NCBI GenBank assembly: GCA_030824255.1
Contig: JAVBYB010000130.1
Coordinates: 1 to 7,912 of the forward strand
Source: a bacterium
GTDB lineage: Bacteria > Pseudomonadota > Alphaproteobacteria > Caulobacterales > Hyphomonadaceae
Direction of reading: 5' to 3'
Length of the DNA stretch: 7,912 nucleotides
Under the pieces are notes generated by a model. It was not told the DNA's origin. It searched no databases and worked only from the letters and a program-made list of their open reading frames with translations. The first letter of the stretch is position 1. Each line of letters begins with the position of its first letter. Made by a program: the position numbers and the translations under genes. Of this stretch, positions 1-6,069 are shown in pieces.

Positions 1-123
1 CCCGCACTGTTGAACATTGATCAGCTGCCCTCCAGCGGGGTGGACGCAGTCAGTATAGGCGAGCTTTTCATGCACACAGTTCTGAGCATGGGCTTCCCCC
101 AATTTCTGCAGCTAGTGCGCTGA
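1..123 (+). CDS. Possible 3' end of an unidentified gene (partial, cut by the window edge)
   Basis: The plus-strand frame starting at base 1 is open for 40 codons and ends in TGA at 121-123, while the other two forward frames stop within the first 20 bases. The peptide looks protein-like, with a stretch PSSGVDAVSIGELFMH at residues 10-25 and a C-terminus FLQLVR. About 70% of its codons end in G or C, somewhat lower than the surrounding genes. I do not recognise the family; the G-V-D-A-V-S-I-G segment is faintly like the last strand of a TIM-barrel enzyme, but that is a guess. The gene would converge on the DUF1217 gene, with about 160 bases between the two stops. Forty codons can stay open by chance, so this is tentative. 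Confidence 0.33.
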   Translation, partial: PALLNIDQLPSSGVDAVSIGELFMHTVLSMGFPQFLQLVR

Positions 124-282
124 AATTCGGCCGGAAGATTCTTCTGTTTCCTCCGGATGGGGACAACGACTTTCCCCCGAAATGTGCGTGGTCGCGCCGC
201 TGATGCGGTGCCGGCGGGGGGGGCTGCCGCCTTCCGCGCCTTCGGCGGGGGTGGACCAGACTGAAGCCTGGGAGTGCGCCTT
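124..282. other. Intergenic stretch between convergent ends, no gene seen
   Basis: No credible coding region was found here on either strand. It holds a run of eight G at 216-223 and GC-rich inverted repeats just beyond the DUF1217 stop: CGCC-TTC-GGCG at 237-247, nested inside CCGCC/GGCGG arms at 227-231 and 244-248. A hairpin there could help end transcription from either side, but neither strand shows a following T-run, so it is not a typical intrinsic terminator. Another possible stem pairs GGGGA and TCCCC around 160-180. Confidence 0.4.
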
Positions 283-1395
283 CTAGGCGGTCACGCCGCC
301 GAGGCCGCCATTCAGCACCAGCAGATAGCGCTGGGCGATGATGTCGACATAGTTTTCGTTCTGCAGCTTCGAGGCGTCGACACGCTGGTTGATCACCTTT
401 TCCTGCGCGAACAAAGATTGCAGTGCGATCTGCTTCGGGATGTTGAAGGCGGTCGTGATGACTTCGCGGCCGAGGGGCGAGCCCAGGATATCGGTCGCGT
501 CCTTGAGGTTCGCGGCGATCTGCTTGAACAGCACCGCGGAGCCAAGACCCGGCAGCTGCTGGTCCAGCATGTCGAGGCGTTTCTCGGCGATGTAGTTCGT
601 CCGGACATCTTCGAGCGCATCGGCAAAGTAAGGCGTTGCGCCCCACACGTCCTCGATCGGCGCGCCGTCATTGAACTGCTTGCCCGACATGCCGTTCGCG
701 CCCAGCGTGCCTTCCAGCGTCGTGGTGTGCAGCTCGTCCGCGTCATCGCGCCAGAGCAGGTTGAGCGTCACGTCATCGCCATCGACGATGATCGGAATCT
801 GTACGCCGTCGACAAACGCCTGCCACACGCCACCGCGGGCCTGGCTGACCTCCAGCATGGCGTCGATCGTTTCGCCTTCCCGCTCCAGCGAAATCTTCCA
901 GCGACCCTCCATGCCATCCTGCTGGGGATGGAGCCGGTCGATGCCGTATTCAGCGAGATTGTACTTGTTGGCGAAATCGATCCACGCGCCGTTGATGCTC
1001 GACATCCGTGCGGCGACCGAGTTCGCATCCGTGGGATCCGACATCATGGCGCGTTTCAGGAGGCCGATATTGTCGACATCTGCCTTGAGGCCGTTTGCCG
1101 TCATCAGCACCTTGCGGGCGATCGGGTCGTTGAGAACCTCGTCGATCGATGTGGCGGACTTCACGACCTTCTCGTAGCGCGCCAGATCCTTGACGACCTG
1201 CGGGTCCCTGGCGACCTGGGCCATCTGTTTGGCTTCGTTCTTTTGGGCGTTGACCAGGCCGGCCTTGATCGCGCCTGCGCTGGCGGTGGCCGTGCTGGAG
1301 GAGGTTCCGCCCGTCAGCAGGGACGTGCTGATGCCGCCCGAACTCGACGACGAGCTTGGATACAACATGCTCAGCACGGCTGGCGTGATATTCAT
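283..1395 (-). CDS. DUF1217 family protein, probably flagellum-associated
   Basis: This is a 370-residue protein of the DUF1217 type. The family is of unknown biochemical role but is commonly encoded in or near flagellar loci of alphaproteobacteria. The N-terminus (residues 1-40) is low-complexity and rich in Ser, Thr and Gly, with no hydrophobic signal peptide. Residues about 52-155 resemble the first half of the domain: a helix around KNEAKQMAQVARDPQVVKDL, then a segment with SIDEVLNDPIARKVLMTANGL, then a stretch ending WIDFANKYNLAEYGID. Residues about 262-362 resemble the second half, with ILGSPLGREVITTAFNIP at 303-320. Between them, residues about 161-240 form a beta-rich, Trp-containing segment. 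The ATG has no clear ribosome-binding site. A CtrA-type site lies 25 bases upstream, which fits flagellar or cell-cycle control. The family call is from pattern memory, not a search; the longest opposite-strand frame here (274-1434) shows no family features. Confidence 0.78.
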   Translation of the reverse strand: MNITPAVLSMLYPSSSSSSGGISTSLLTGGTSSSTATASAGAIKAGLVNAQKNEAKQMAQVARDPQVVKDLARYEKVVKSATSIDEVLNDPIARKVLMTANGLKADVDNIGLLKRAMMSDPTDANSVAARMSSINGAWIDFANKYNLAEYGIDRLHPQQDGMEGRWKISLEREGETIDAMLEVSQARGGVWQAFVDGVQIPIIVDGDDVTLNLLWRDDADELHTTTLEGTLGANGMSGKQFNDGAPIEDVWGATPYFADALEDVRTNYIAEKRLDMLDQQLPGLGSAVLFKQIAANLKDATDILGSPLGREVITTAFNIPKQIALQSLFAQEKVINQRVDASKLQNENYVDIIAQRYLLVLNGGLGGVTA

Positions 1396-1419
1396 GGATC
1401 GTATCGTGCCACAGCGTGT

Positions 1420-1435
1420 TTAACTGCTGATTAAC
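1420..1435 (+). promoter_or_regulatory. CtrA-type binding site, TTAA-N7-TTAAC
   Basis: The sequence is TTAA-CTGCTGA-TTAAC, an exact match to the full CtrA consensus described in Caulobacter and relatives (TTAA-N7-TTAAC). It lies in the divergent region, 25 bases before the DUF1217 ATG and 124 bases before the ATG of the 96-residue gene. CtrA is a response regulator that controls flagellar and cell-cycle genes in these bacteria, so its position beside a flagellum-type gene is coherent. A GANTC site (GAATC, 1465-1469), the target of the CcrM methylase, is 30 bases away. Which gene is controlled, and whether CtrA activates or represses, cannot be read from the sequence. Confidence 0.7.
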
Positions 1436-1558
1436 CCGCGCTTCCGGCGCCACACGCCGAAAATGAATCCGATTTCCCCGGAACAGGTGTGCAAATCGTT
1501 CGTTGGTTTGCCGAGACGGCGCGGGGCCGGCTCGGTTGGGCTGAGAACGGGGCAAATC

Positions 1559-1849
1559 ATGTGGCCATTTGAATCCGGCAAGAAGAAAGCCGTCGTGGTG
1601 TTTCACATCGACAATGAAGGCCATGCGCGCGGCGCCTATTTCCGTGGCGACGCTGACGTGCTGATCATTGATGAGCGCGACCCCAAAAACCGCGTCCACC
1701 GCATGGGCTCTGAAAGCACCGAAGAAGAGATTCGCCGCAAGATCGGCAAACATCCGCTGGGCCGCACGCTGGGCGACGACCGCAAGGCGAACTCCCTGCC
1801 CGTGCTGAACCTGCACTGGCGCACGGATGGCAACGCCACCGCCCACTAG
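1559..1849 (+). CDS. Conserved-looking small protein of unknown function (96 residues)
   Basis: I do not recognise this protein. Codon use is strongly coding-like, with most third positions G or C and a charged composition typical of a small soluble protein. The reading frame extends back to an ATG at 1463, but I chose the ATG at 1559: a GGGG motif lies about 8 bases before it, and the extra 32 residues would be Arg/Gly-rich and unstructured. The product begins MWPFESGKKK, then shows a likely beta strand AVVVFHID (11-18), a second strand VLIIDER (34-40) and a charged helix around STEEEIRRKIG (53-63). There is no signal peptide or membrane segment. It is divergent from the DUF1217 gene, shares the CtrA-type site region, and converges on alkB with 53 bases between the stop codons. 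Confidence 0.82.
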   Translation: MWPFESGKKKAVVVFHIDNEGHARGAYFRGDADVLIIDERDPKNRVHRMGSESTEEEIRRKIGKHPLGRTLGDDRKANSLPVLNLHWRTDGNATAH

Positions 1850-1873
1850 GCGTCAGGTGTTGCAAGACTGAGA

Positions 1874-1907
1874 GGCCTCAAGCGTGTCAGGCCTCAAGCG
1901 TGTCAGG
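1874..1907. repeat. Tandem duplication of 16 bp at the end of alkB
   Basis: The 16-base unit GGCCTCAAGCGTGTCA occurs at 1874-1889 and again, identically and with no gap, at 1890-1905; the period continues for two more bases (GG). The second copy carries the complement of the alkB stop codon (TCA at 1903-1905), so the extra copy lies outside the reading frame and leaves the protein intact. Each copy begins within AGGCCT, itself a palindrome, so AGGCCT at 1873-1878 and 1889-1894 could also pair across a 10-base loop. No T-run follows. Confidence 0.9.
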
Positions 1908-2505
1908 GCGCTGTTACCCGGCGAAGCGTCAGATTGATGCGACCGCCGTCGGGAACCAGCGTTGAACTCTCCGGATAAATCCGGTCGACGCCGTGATAGG
2001 CGCGCCGGGACTGCCCACCCAGAATGACAACATCGCCCGACGCCAGCCGCATGGATGACGTCGGGCTTTTGCGTTCCAGCCCCCCGAGCCGGAACAGCGC
2101 CCGCGAGCCAAGCGACACCGACACGACAGGCGCATCCCTCGCGCTCTCGTCCGCATCAATGTGAAGGCCCAGTTTCGACGTCGCCTCATACCAGTTGACC
2201 AGGCAGGCCTGCGGCGGCGCGGGATAGCCGGAGACGTCTTCCCAGAGGTCGAGCAGCGTTTGCGGGATGGGTCCCCACGCCCTGCCCGTTTCGGGATGTG
2301 CCGGCTGGTAACGATAGCCCTTGATGTCGCTGACCCAGCCCAGCGGGCCGAGATTCGTATTCCGGACGGAGAGCGGCGTGCCGGTGCGCGGCATCGCCCC
2401 GCGATAGAGCGGGCAATCCTCAAGCAGGGCGAGCACTTCGGACACCAGCGCGCGCTGCTGCGCCGGGCTGAAGTATTCAGGCAGAAAGCGGAAGCCTTCG
2501 ATCAT
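1903..2505 (-). CDS. alkB: AlkB-type alpha-ketoglutarate/Fe(II) DNA/RNA repair dioxygenase
   Basis: AlkB oxidatively removes methyl groups from damaged bases (1-methyladenine, 3-methylcytosine) in DNA or RNA, using 2-oxoglutarate, O2 and Fe(II), in the cytoplasm. The 200-residue length is near that of E. coli AlkB (216). All the core residues are visible: the iron ligands H115-x-D117 (in LGLHIDADE) and H171 (in AYHGVD); R189 and R195 in RINLTLR, which match the 2-oxoglutarate and active-site arginines; N104 and Y106 in VNWYE; and W57 in GPLGWVSDIKGY, matching the substrate-side Trp. The segment from H115 through APVVSVSLGSRALFRLGGLERK aligns closely with the E. coli protein as remembered. The ATG at 2505 is the first start after an in-frame TAA 12 bases upstream, and the N-terminus fits the family. 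No ribosome-binding site precedes it. The gene is 92 bases downstream of metK, where trmB is common in relatives. Confidence 0.95.
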   Translation of the reverse strand: MIEGFRFLPEYFSPAQQRALVSEVLALLEDCPLYRGAMPRTGTPLSVRNTNLGPLGWVSDIKGYRYQPAHPETGRAWGPIPQTLLDLWEDVSGYPAPPQACLVNWYEATSKLGLHIDADESARDAPVVSVSLGSRALFRLGGLERKSPTSSMRLASGDVVILGGQSRRAYHGVDRIYPESSTLVPDGGRINLTLRRVTAP

Positions 2506-2524
2506 GCGCGAATATTACCGCGCA
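2505..2524 (-). promoter_or_regulatory. Candidate alkB -10 element inside an inverted repeat at the start codon
   Basis: On the minus strand a TAATAT element (2512-2517) ends 6 bases before the alkB ATG, which would put the transcription start at or next to the start codon. It lies in the centre of an inverted repeat, TGCGCG (2505-2510) and CGCGCA (2519-2524), separated by 8 bases. A possible -35, GCGACG, stands 17 bases upstream but matches only weakly. The absence of any Shine-Dalgarno sequence agrees with a leaderless message. This is inference from spacing alone. Confidence 0.35.
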
Positions 2525-2597
2525 CGCCCAAGCGCGTCGCCGGGAATGCGACAACAATAACAGTACGGATGAGCTTGGCGTTCCGTCCGACCGAAGC

Positions 2598-3791
2598 TTA
2601 CGCCAGACCCTTCAGCGCATCGCCGAGGTCCGTCTTTTCCCAGGAGAAGCCGCCATCGGCGTCCGGCTCGCGGCCGAAGTGGCCGTAGGCAGCGGTGCGC
2701 GCGTAGATGGGCTTGTTGAGGCCAAGGTGCGTGCGGATGCCGCGCGGACGCAGATCCATCACTTCGCCGAGGCGCTTTTCAAGCTTGGCCAGATCGACCT
2801 TCTCGGTGCCATCACAGTTGGCGTAGATCGACAGCGGCTCCGGCACGCCGATGGCGTAGGAAAGCTGGATCACGCAACGCTCGGCAAGGCCGGCGGCGAC
2901 GACGTTTTTCGCGAGATAGCGGGCGGCGTAAGCGGCCGAGCGGTCAACCTTCGTCGGGTCCTTGCCCGAGAAGGCGCCGCCGCCATGGGGGGCTGCGCCG
3001 CCGTAGGTGTCGACGATGATCTTGCGGCCGGTGAGGCCGCAATCGCCGTCCGGTCCGCCGATGACGAACTTGCCGGTCGGGTTGATGTGCCAGATGCAGT
3101 TTTTCGCGATCGGCAGCGTGTCGCCGAGGGCCTGACGGATGTAGGGCTCGACGATTCTGCGGATGTCTTCGGAGGACTGGTCCGGGTCCGTGTGCTGGGT
3201 CGACAGCACGATGGAGACGGCTTCCTTCGGCTTGCCGTTCTCGTAGCGGACGGTGACCTGGGACTTGGCGTCGGGCGCCAGCGTCTTCTCTTTTCCGGAA
3301 TGGCGGGCGTCTGCCAGCAGTTTCAGGATGCGGTGGGAATACTGGATCGGGGCCGGCATCAGCTCGGGCGTCTCGTTCGTGGCGTAGCCGAACATGATGC
3401 CCTGGTCGCCTGCGCCCTCTTCCTTGTTGCCGGAAGCGTCAACGCCCTGGGCGATGTGCTCGGACTGGCCGTGGAGCAGAACCTCGATGTCCGCATCGCG
3501 CCAGGAGAAGCCTTCCTGGTCATAGCCGATGTCCTTGATCGCCATGCGCGCACGATGGGCGATCAGGTCTTTCGTGACTGCGTCCGTGCCGCGGAATTCG
3601 CCGGCAATGACGACCTTGTTCGTGGTGGCCAGGGTTTCGGCGGCGCAGCGGAGGGACCAGACGTCGAGTCCCTGCTCGATCGTGGTCTTGTAATAGAGAT
3701 CCACGACCTCGTCCGAGATCCGGTCACACACCTTGTCCGGATGGCCTTCGGACACACTTTCGGAGGTGAAAAGGTATTCGGAACGCGCCAC
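2598..3791 (-). CDS. metK: S-adenosylmethionine synthetase (methionine adenosyltransferase)
   Basis: MetK makes S-adenosylmethionine from methionine and ATP in the cytoplasm, releasing phosphate and diphosphate; SAM is the cell's main methyl donor. The 397-residue length is normal for the family (E. coli 384). Visible signatures are the N-terminal [16 protein letters not shown] with H17 and D19, the GAGDQG motif at 126-131 inside [17 protein letters not shown], and [16 protein letters not shown] at 270-285. The start is a GTG at 3791, supported by GAAGGGAG (3798-3805) six bases upstream and by the alignment of the N-terminus. The gene follows the XRE regulator by 98 bases, and that gap holds a likely promoter, so it may be transcribed both on its own and with the upstream operon. 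No clear intrinsic terminator was seen in the 92 bases before alkB. It appears complete. Confidence 0.99.
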   Translation of the reverse strand: MARSEYLFTSESVSEGHPDKVCDRISDEVVDLYYKTTIEQGLDVWSLRCAAETLATTNKVVIAGEFRGTDAVTKDLIAHRARMAIKDIGYDQEGFSWRDADIEVLLHGQSEHIAQGVDASGNKEEGAGDQGIMFGYATNETPELMPAPIQYSHRILKLLADARHSGKEKTLAPDAKSQVTVRYENGKPKEAVSIVLSTQHTDPDQSSEDIRRIVEPYIRQALGDTLPIAKNCIWHINPTGKFVIGGPDGDCGLTGRKIIVDTYGGAAPHGGGAFSGKDPTKVDRSAAYAARYLAKNVVAAGLAERCVIQLSYAIGVPEPLSIYANCDGTEKVDLAKLEKRLGEVMDLRPRGIRTHLGLNKPIYARTAAYGHFGREPDADGGFSWEKTDLGDALKGLA

Positions 3792-3797
3792 GCGAGA

Positions 3798-3833
3798 CTC
3801 CCTTCAGGCTAGGCGCCTGCCATAGCTCAGGAG
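3798..3833 (-). promoter_or_regulatory. metK leader with a possible SD-masking RNA stem
   Basis: In the metK leader RNA the stem CAGGC (3819-3815) and GCCTG (3809-3805), with a 5-base loop, ends directly before the Shine-Dalgarno segment AAGGGAG (3804-3798). Upstream, CUCCU (3833-3829) could pair with the SD core GGGAG (3802-3798) through four Watson-Crick pairs and one G-U, enclosing the hairpin. Such folding would limit ribosome access. It does not match the SAM-II or SAM/SAH riboswitch consensus as I remember them, so no ligand is assigned. Confidence 0.3.
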
Positions 3834-3836
3834 GGG

Positions 3837-3878
3837 ATATAAAGAAAGCTTTATATGATTTCGAACGGCTGATGTCTG
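3837..3878 (-). promoter_or_regulatory. Likely metK promoter overlapped by an AT-rich palindrome
   Basis: Read on the minus strand, a -35-like CAGACA (3878-3873) is followed after exactly 17 bases by a -10-like TATAAA (3855-3850), five of six matches to the sigma-70 consensus. This would start transcription near 3840-3844, about 50 bases before the metK GTG. The -10 lies inside a perfect inverted repeat: ATATAAAG (3837-3844), a 4-base spacer, and CTTTATAT (3849-3856). The palindrome would therefore cover the -10 and start site, a typical place for a repressor operator. The regulator encoded just upstream is an obvious candidate to bind it, but this is inference. Confidence 0.5.
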
Positions 3879-3889
3879 TGTTGAGTTCG

Positions 3890-4318
3890 TCAGCGTTTGC
3901 GGCTGGGGGCCTTCTTGCCCGCCTCGGAAGCTGTTTTCAGCTGCTTTTTGGCGAGGTCGATGACGGCTTTCCGGGCCGCATTCTTCTCGATCCGCCGGAA
4001 GGCGCCCAGAAGCTCGATTTCCTCGCCGATGGCGGGGCCCTGGAATTCAGAGGCTTCCTCGGCAACGCCGCGGCGGGCCTGCGACAGGCGGGGGGCGGCT
4101 TCGTAGAAATACTGGATCGTGACGCCCAGCGCGCGGGCGATCTCGTAAAGACGACCGGCCGAGACGCGGTTCTTACCGTTCTCGTATTTCTGGACCTGCT
4201 GGAACGTCACCCCCACCCTGTCGGCCAGCTCCGGCTGGGACATTTCCAGCTCCATCCGGCGGGCGTAGATGCGCTCGCTCACGATATGGTCGATATCGGT
4301 GGGATCACGCGTTTCCAT
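3890..4318 (-). CDS. XRE-family HTH transcriptional regulator (PhrR/PraR-like)
   Basis: This is a 142-residue DNA-binding regulator. A Cro/CI-type helix-turn-helix spans about residues 16-72: RIYARRMELEMSQPELADRVGVTFQQVQKYENGKNRVS, where SQPELADRVGV and TFQQVQKYENG form the two helices of the motif. The C-terminal part (about 95-142) is charged, ends in a Lys/Arg-rich tail, and has no recognised ligand domain. Alphaproteobacteria commonly carry a regulator of this type between lnt and metK (phrR of Sinorhizobium, praR of Rhizobium), and the position and length fit. The frame is open to an ATG at 4411, but that start would overlap lnt by 41 bases. The ATG at 4318 has GGAG eight bases upstream and the usual N-terminus, so I use it. 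It lies 52 bases downstream of lnt, probably in the same operon. Confidence 0.93.
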   Translation of the reverse strand: METRDPTDIDHIVSERIYARRMELEMSQPELADRVGVTFQQVQKYENGKNRVSAGRLYEIARALGVTIQYFYEAAPRLSQARRGVAEEASEFQGPAIGEEIELLGAFRRIEKNAARKAVIDLAKKQLKTASEAGKKAPSRKR

Positions 4319-4370
4319 TGCCGCTTCTCCGAGCGTCAAGCCACAGCCAGAAGTTGAGCTACCACCTAGC

Positions 4371-6038
4371 CTAGCGGCGCGGGAGGATGAACAACCCGAG
4401 GTTGAGTCCAATGAAGATCAGCCAGAACAGGCCATCGCGCCAGTTGCTGTAAGGCGTCGCCTCGACCGCGTGCGGGATCGCGGCATCGACGACACTCGAG
4501 CGCCAACCTTCCGGATCCGGACCATAAAGCGCGCGATCTGCAGGCTTCGCGCGCGCTGTCCAGCGGCCATAGGCGTCGATCATTCCGGTCTCGCCAAGGC
4601 TCGCCACGCGCGCCATCGGCAGGCCTTCCTCAATGGCGCGATAGCGCGCCTGCGCTGCGTGCTGGCCGGGGCCGAACAGTTCGCCGAACCACGCATCGAT
4701 CGAGATGTTGACCAGCCATTGCGGACGGTCTGCGCCGTTCGGCGAGAGGCCAGGGAAGATGGCTTCGTAGCAGATCAGCGGACCGAAGGGCGGCACGCCA
4801 TCGGTGACGAATGTCTCTGGCTTCGGGCCAGCCTCGAAACCGCCGGGCGCGAGATCCTGCAGCGTCTGCAGGCCGATCGACTTCAGCACGCCGGCGAACG
4901 GCATGAACTCGCCGAACGGGACCAGCATGTGCTTGTCATACCAGATCGGCATCTTGGTGGTGCTATTGCCGTCAAGCACGGTGAGCGAGTTGTAGACGCG
5001 CTCGTCAGGGCCGCCGAAATCCTCGACGCGCGGCGTGCCGATGATGAGCTTGCGGTTGTGCACGGCGGTGGTGACGGCGCGCAGCGCGCCATCCCAGCGG
5101 AACAGATAGTAAGGCAGCGCGCCTTCCGGCCAGATGATGACGCCGGGCGAGCTTGCCGTGGCGGGGCCGGTGAGTTGCAGGAAACGCTCGGCGATACGCT
5201 CAGCCGATTCAGGCTGGTGCTTCACGTGTTGCGGCACGCCTGCATCGACGAGTCGGACCATGGTTGCGGTGGGCTGCTGGTCGATGGGCGCTTCGCCGAT
5301 ACGGCGCGCACCCCAGCCCCAGAGGGCGCCGAAGACGATCGCCGCGACGATGATCGGCGCCGCGCGCGAGGCGATCGATCCACGCGGCCGCGCATCGGCC
5401 AGCATGGCGGGCGACGCCATCGCGACAACGGTGAGCAGCGAGAGTCCGTAGATGCCCCATAGCGACGCGGACTGGGAGATCGCCTCCCCCGGCGACCAGA
5501 TCATGCCGGGAAGATTCCACGGCAGGCCGCCAATCCCGAACAGCGAGGACCTGAACCATTCCGCGAACATGAAGGCCGAGGCAAAGATCAGCAGGCGGGC
5601 CGGGCCGAGGCACCAGTAAGGATAGACCGCCCAGATCGCGCCCGAGAGAATGGACGACAGGAGCGCCGGCAACGCGATCAGCGGCATCCAGATGAAGATC
5701 AGGTGCGAACCGGGATTCACGAGGAAGGCCCAGGCGATCCAGTGCATGCCGACGAAATAGTAGGCGAACCCAAAGGCCGCGACGCGCCAGAAGGCGGCAA
5801 GGCGCGGCTTGGGCGCAAGGCGCGCGGAGTCGAGGCTCCAGACGAGGCCGCAGAGCGCAAGGGCGAAGAACGGCCAGAGATGGAAGGGCGGAAAAGCCAG
5901 GTTGGCGATTGCGCCAAGGCCCGCGCAGAACAGCAGCGCGCGCCAGCCCTGCAGGCCAGCCACCCACAGATAGGCGGGCGCGAGAATGTTCCCACGGCCG
6001 TGAGGCTGGGGATCGCTGCCCGCTTGCGACGTTGTCAT
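4371..6038 (-). CDS. lnt: Apolipoprotein N-acyltransferase
   Basis: Lnt is an inner-membrane enzyme that adds the third acyl chain to the N-terminal Cys of lipoproteins, using phospholipid as donor; this is the last step of lipoprotein maturation in Gram-negative bacteria. The 555-residue protein has a hydrophobic N-terminal half (about 33-240) with roughly six membrane segments, including the HWIAWAFLVNPG and GGLPWNLPG loops. A periplasmic nitrilase-like domain follows (about 258-500), and a final membrane helix (about 534-552) ends in ILPRR. The catalytic triad is visible as E305 in IIWPEGALPYY, K369 in YDKHMLVPFGEFMPF and C423 in LICYEAIFP, with NISIDAWFG at 444-452. The ATG at 6038 is preceded by GGGGAG with a 5-base spacer. 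The gene begins 31 bases after the CorC-type gene, the same ybeX-lnt order as in E. coli. Confidence 0.97.
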   Translation of the reverse strand: MTTSQAGSDPQPHGRGNILAPAYLWVAGLQGWRALLFCAGLGAIANLAFPPFHLWPFFALALCGLVWSLDSARLAPKPRLAAFWRVAAFGFAYYFVGMHWIAWAFLVNPGSHLIFIWMPLIALPALLSSILSGAIWAVYPYWCLGPARLLIFASAFMFAEWFRSSLFGIGGLPWNLPGMIWSPGEAISQSASLWGIYGLSLLTVVAMASPAMLADARPRGSIASRAAPIIVAAIVFGALWGWGARRIGEAPIDQQPTATMVRLVDAGVPQHVKHQPESAERIAERFLQLTGPATASSPGVIIWPEGALPYYLFRWDGALRAVTTAVHNRKLIIGTPRVEDFGGPDERVYNSLTVLDGNSTTKMPIWYDKHMLVPFGEFMPFAGVLKSIGLQTLQDLAPGGFEAGPKPETFVTDGVPPFGPLICYEAIFPGLSPNGADRPQWLVNISIDAWFGELFGPGQHAAQARYRAIEEGLPMARVASLGETGMIDAYGRWTARAKPADRALYGPDPEGWRSSVVDAAIPHAVEATPYSNWRDGLFWLIFIGLNLGLFILPRR

Positions 6039-6069
6039 GGCTGCTCCCCGGCTCGCCTGCCCCGGCGGT

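Noticed and set aside
1396..1412. Sigma-54 promoter for the DUF1217 gene (TGGCACG on the minus strand)
   Set aside because: The -24-like TGGCACG is present, but the required GC of the -12 element is missing at the right spacing and it would abut the ATG.
274..1434. Long plus-strand open frame (386 codons) opposite the DUF1217 gene
   Set aside because: It is antisense to a protein with recognisable DUF1217 features; its product is Arg/His/Val-rich with no motif, as expected from the opposite strand of GC-rich coding DNA.
950..1846. Minus-strand open frame of 298 codons spanning two genes and the divergent region
   Set aside because: It runs antisense to the 96-residue gene, across the CtrA-type site, and then into the DUF1217 gene in another frame; no family features are visible.
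1850..1902. Intrinsic terminator between the convergent 96-residue gene and alkB
   Set aside because: AGGCCT repeats could pair, but the stem is only 6 bp with a 10-base loop and no T-run follows on either strand.
2679..3812. Plus-strand open frame of 377 codons opposite metK
   Set aside because: metK on the other strand is certain; this is an antisense shadow.
3792..3889. Known SAM riboswitch (SAM-II or SAM/SAH) in the metK leader
   Set aside because: The leader does not show the conserved bases of these classes as I remember them; only generic pairing to the SD is possible.
4319..4411. Longer N-terminus for the XRE regulator (ATG at 4411)
   Set aside because: It would overlap lnt by 41 bases and add a Ser/Gly-rich extension foreign to the family; the ATG at 4318 has a good ribosome-binding site.
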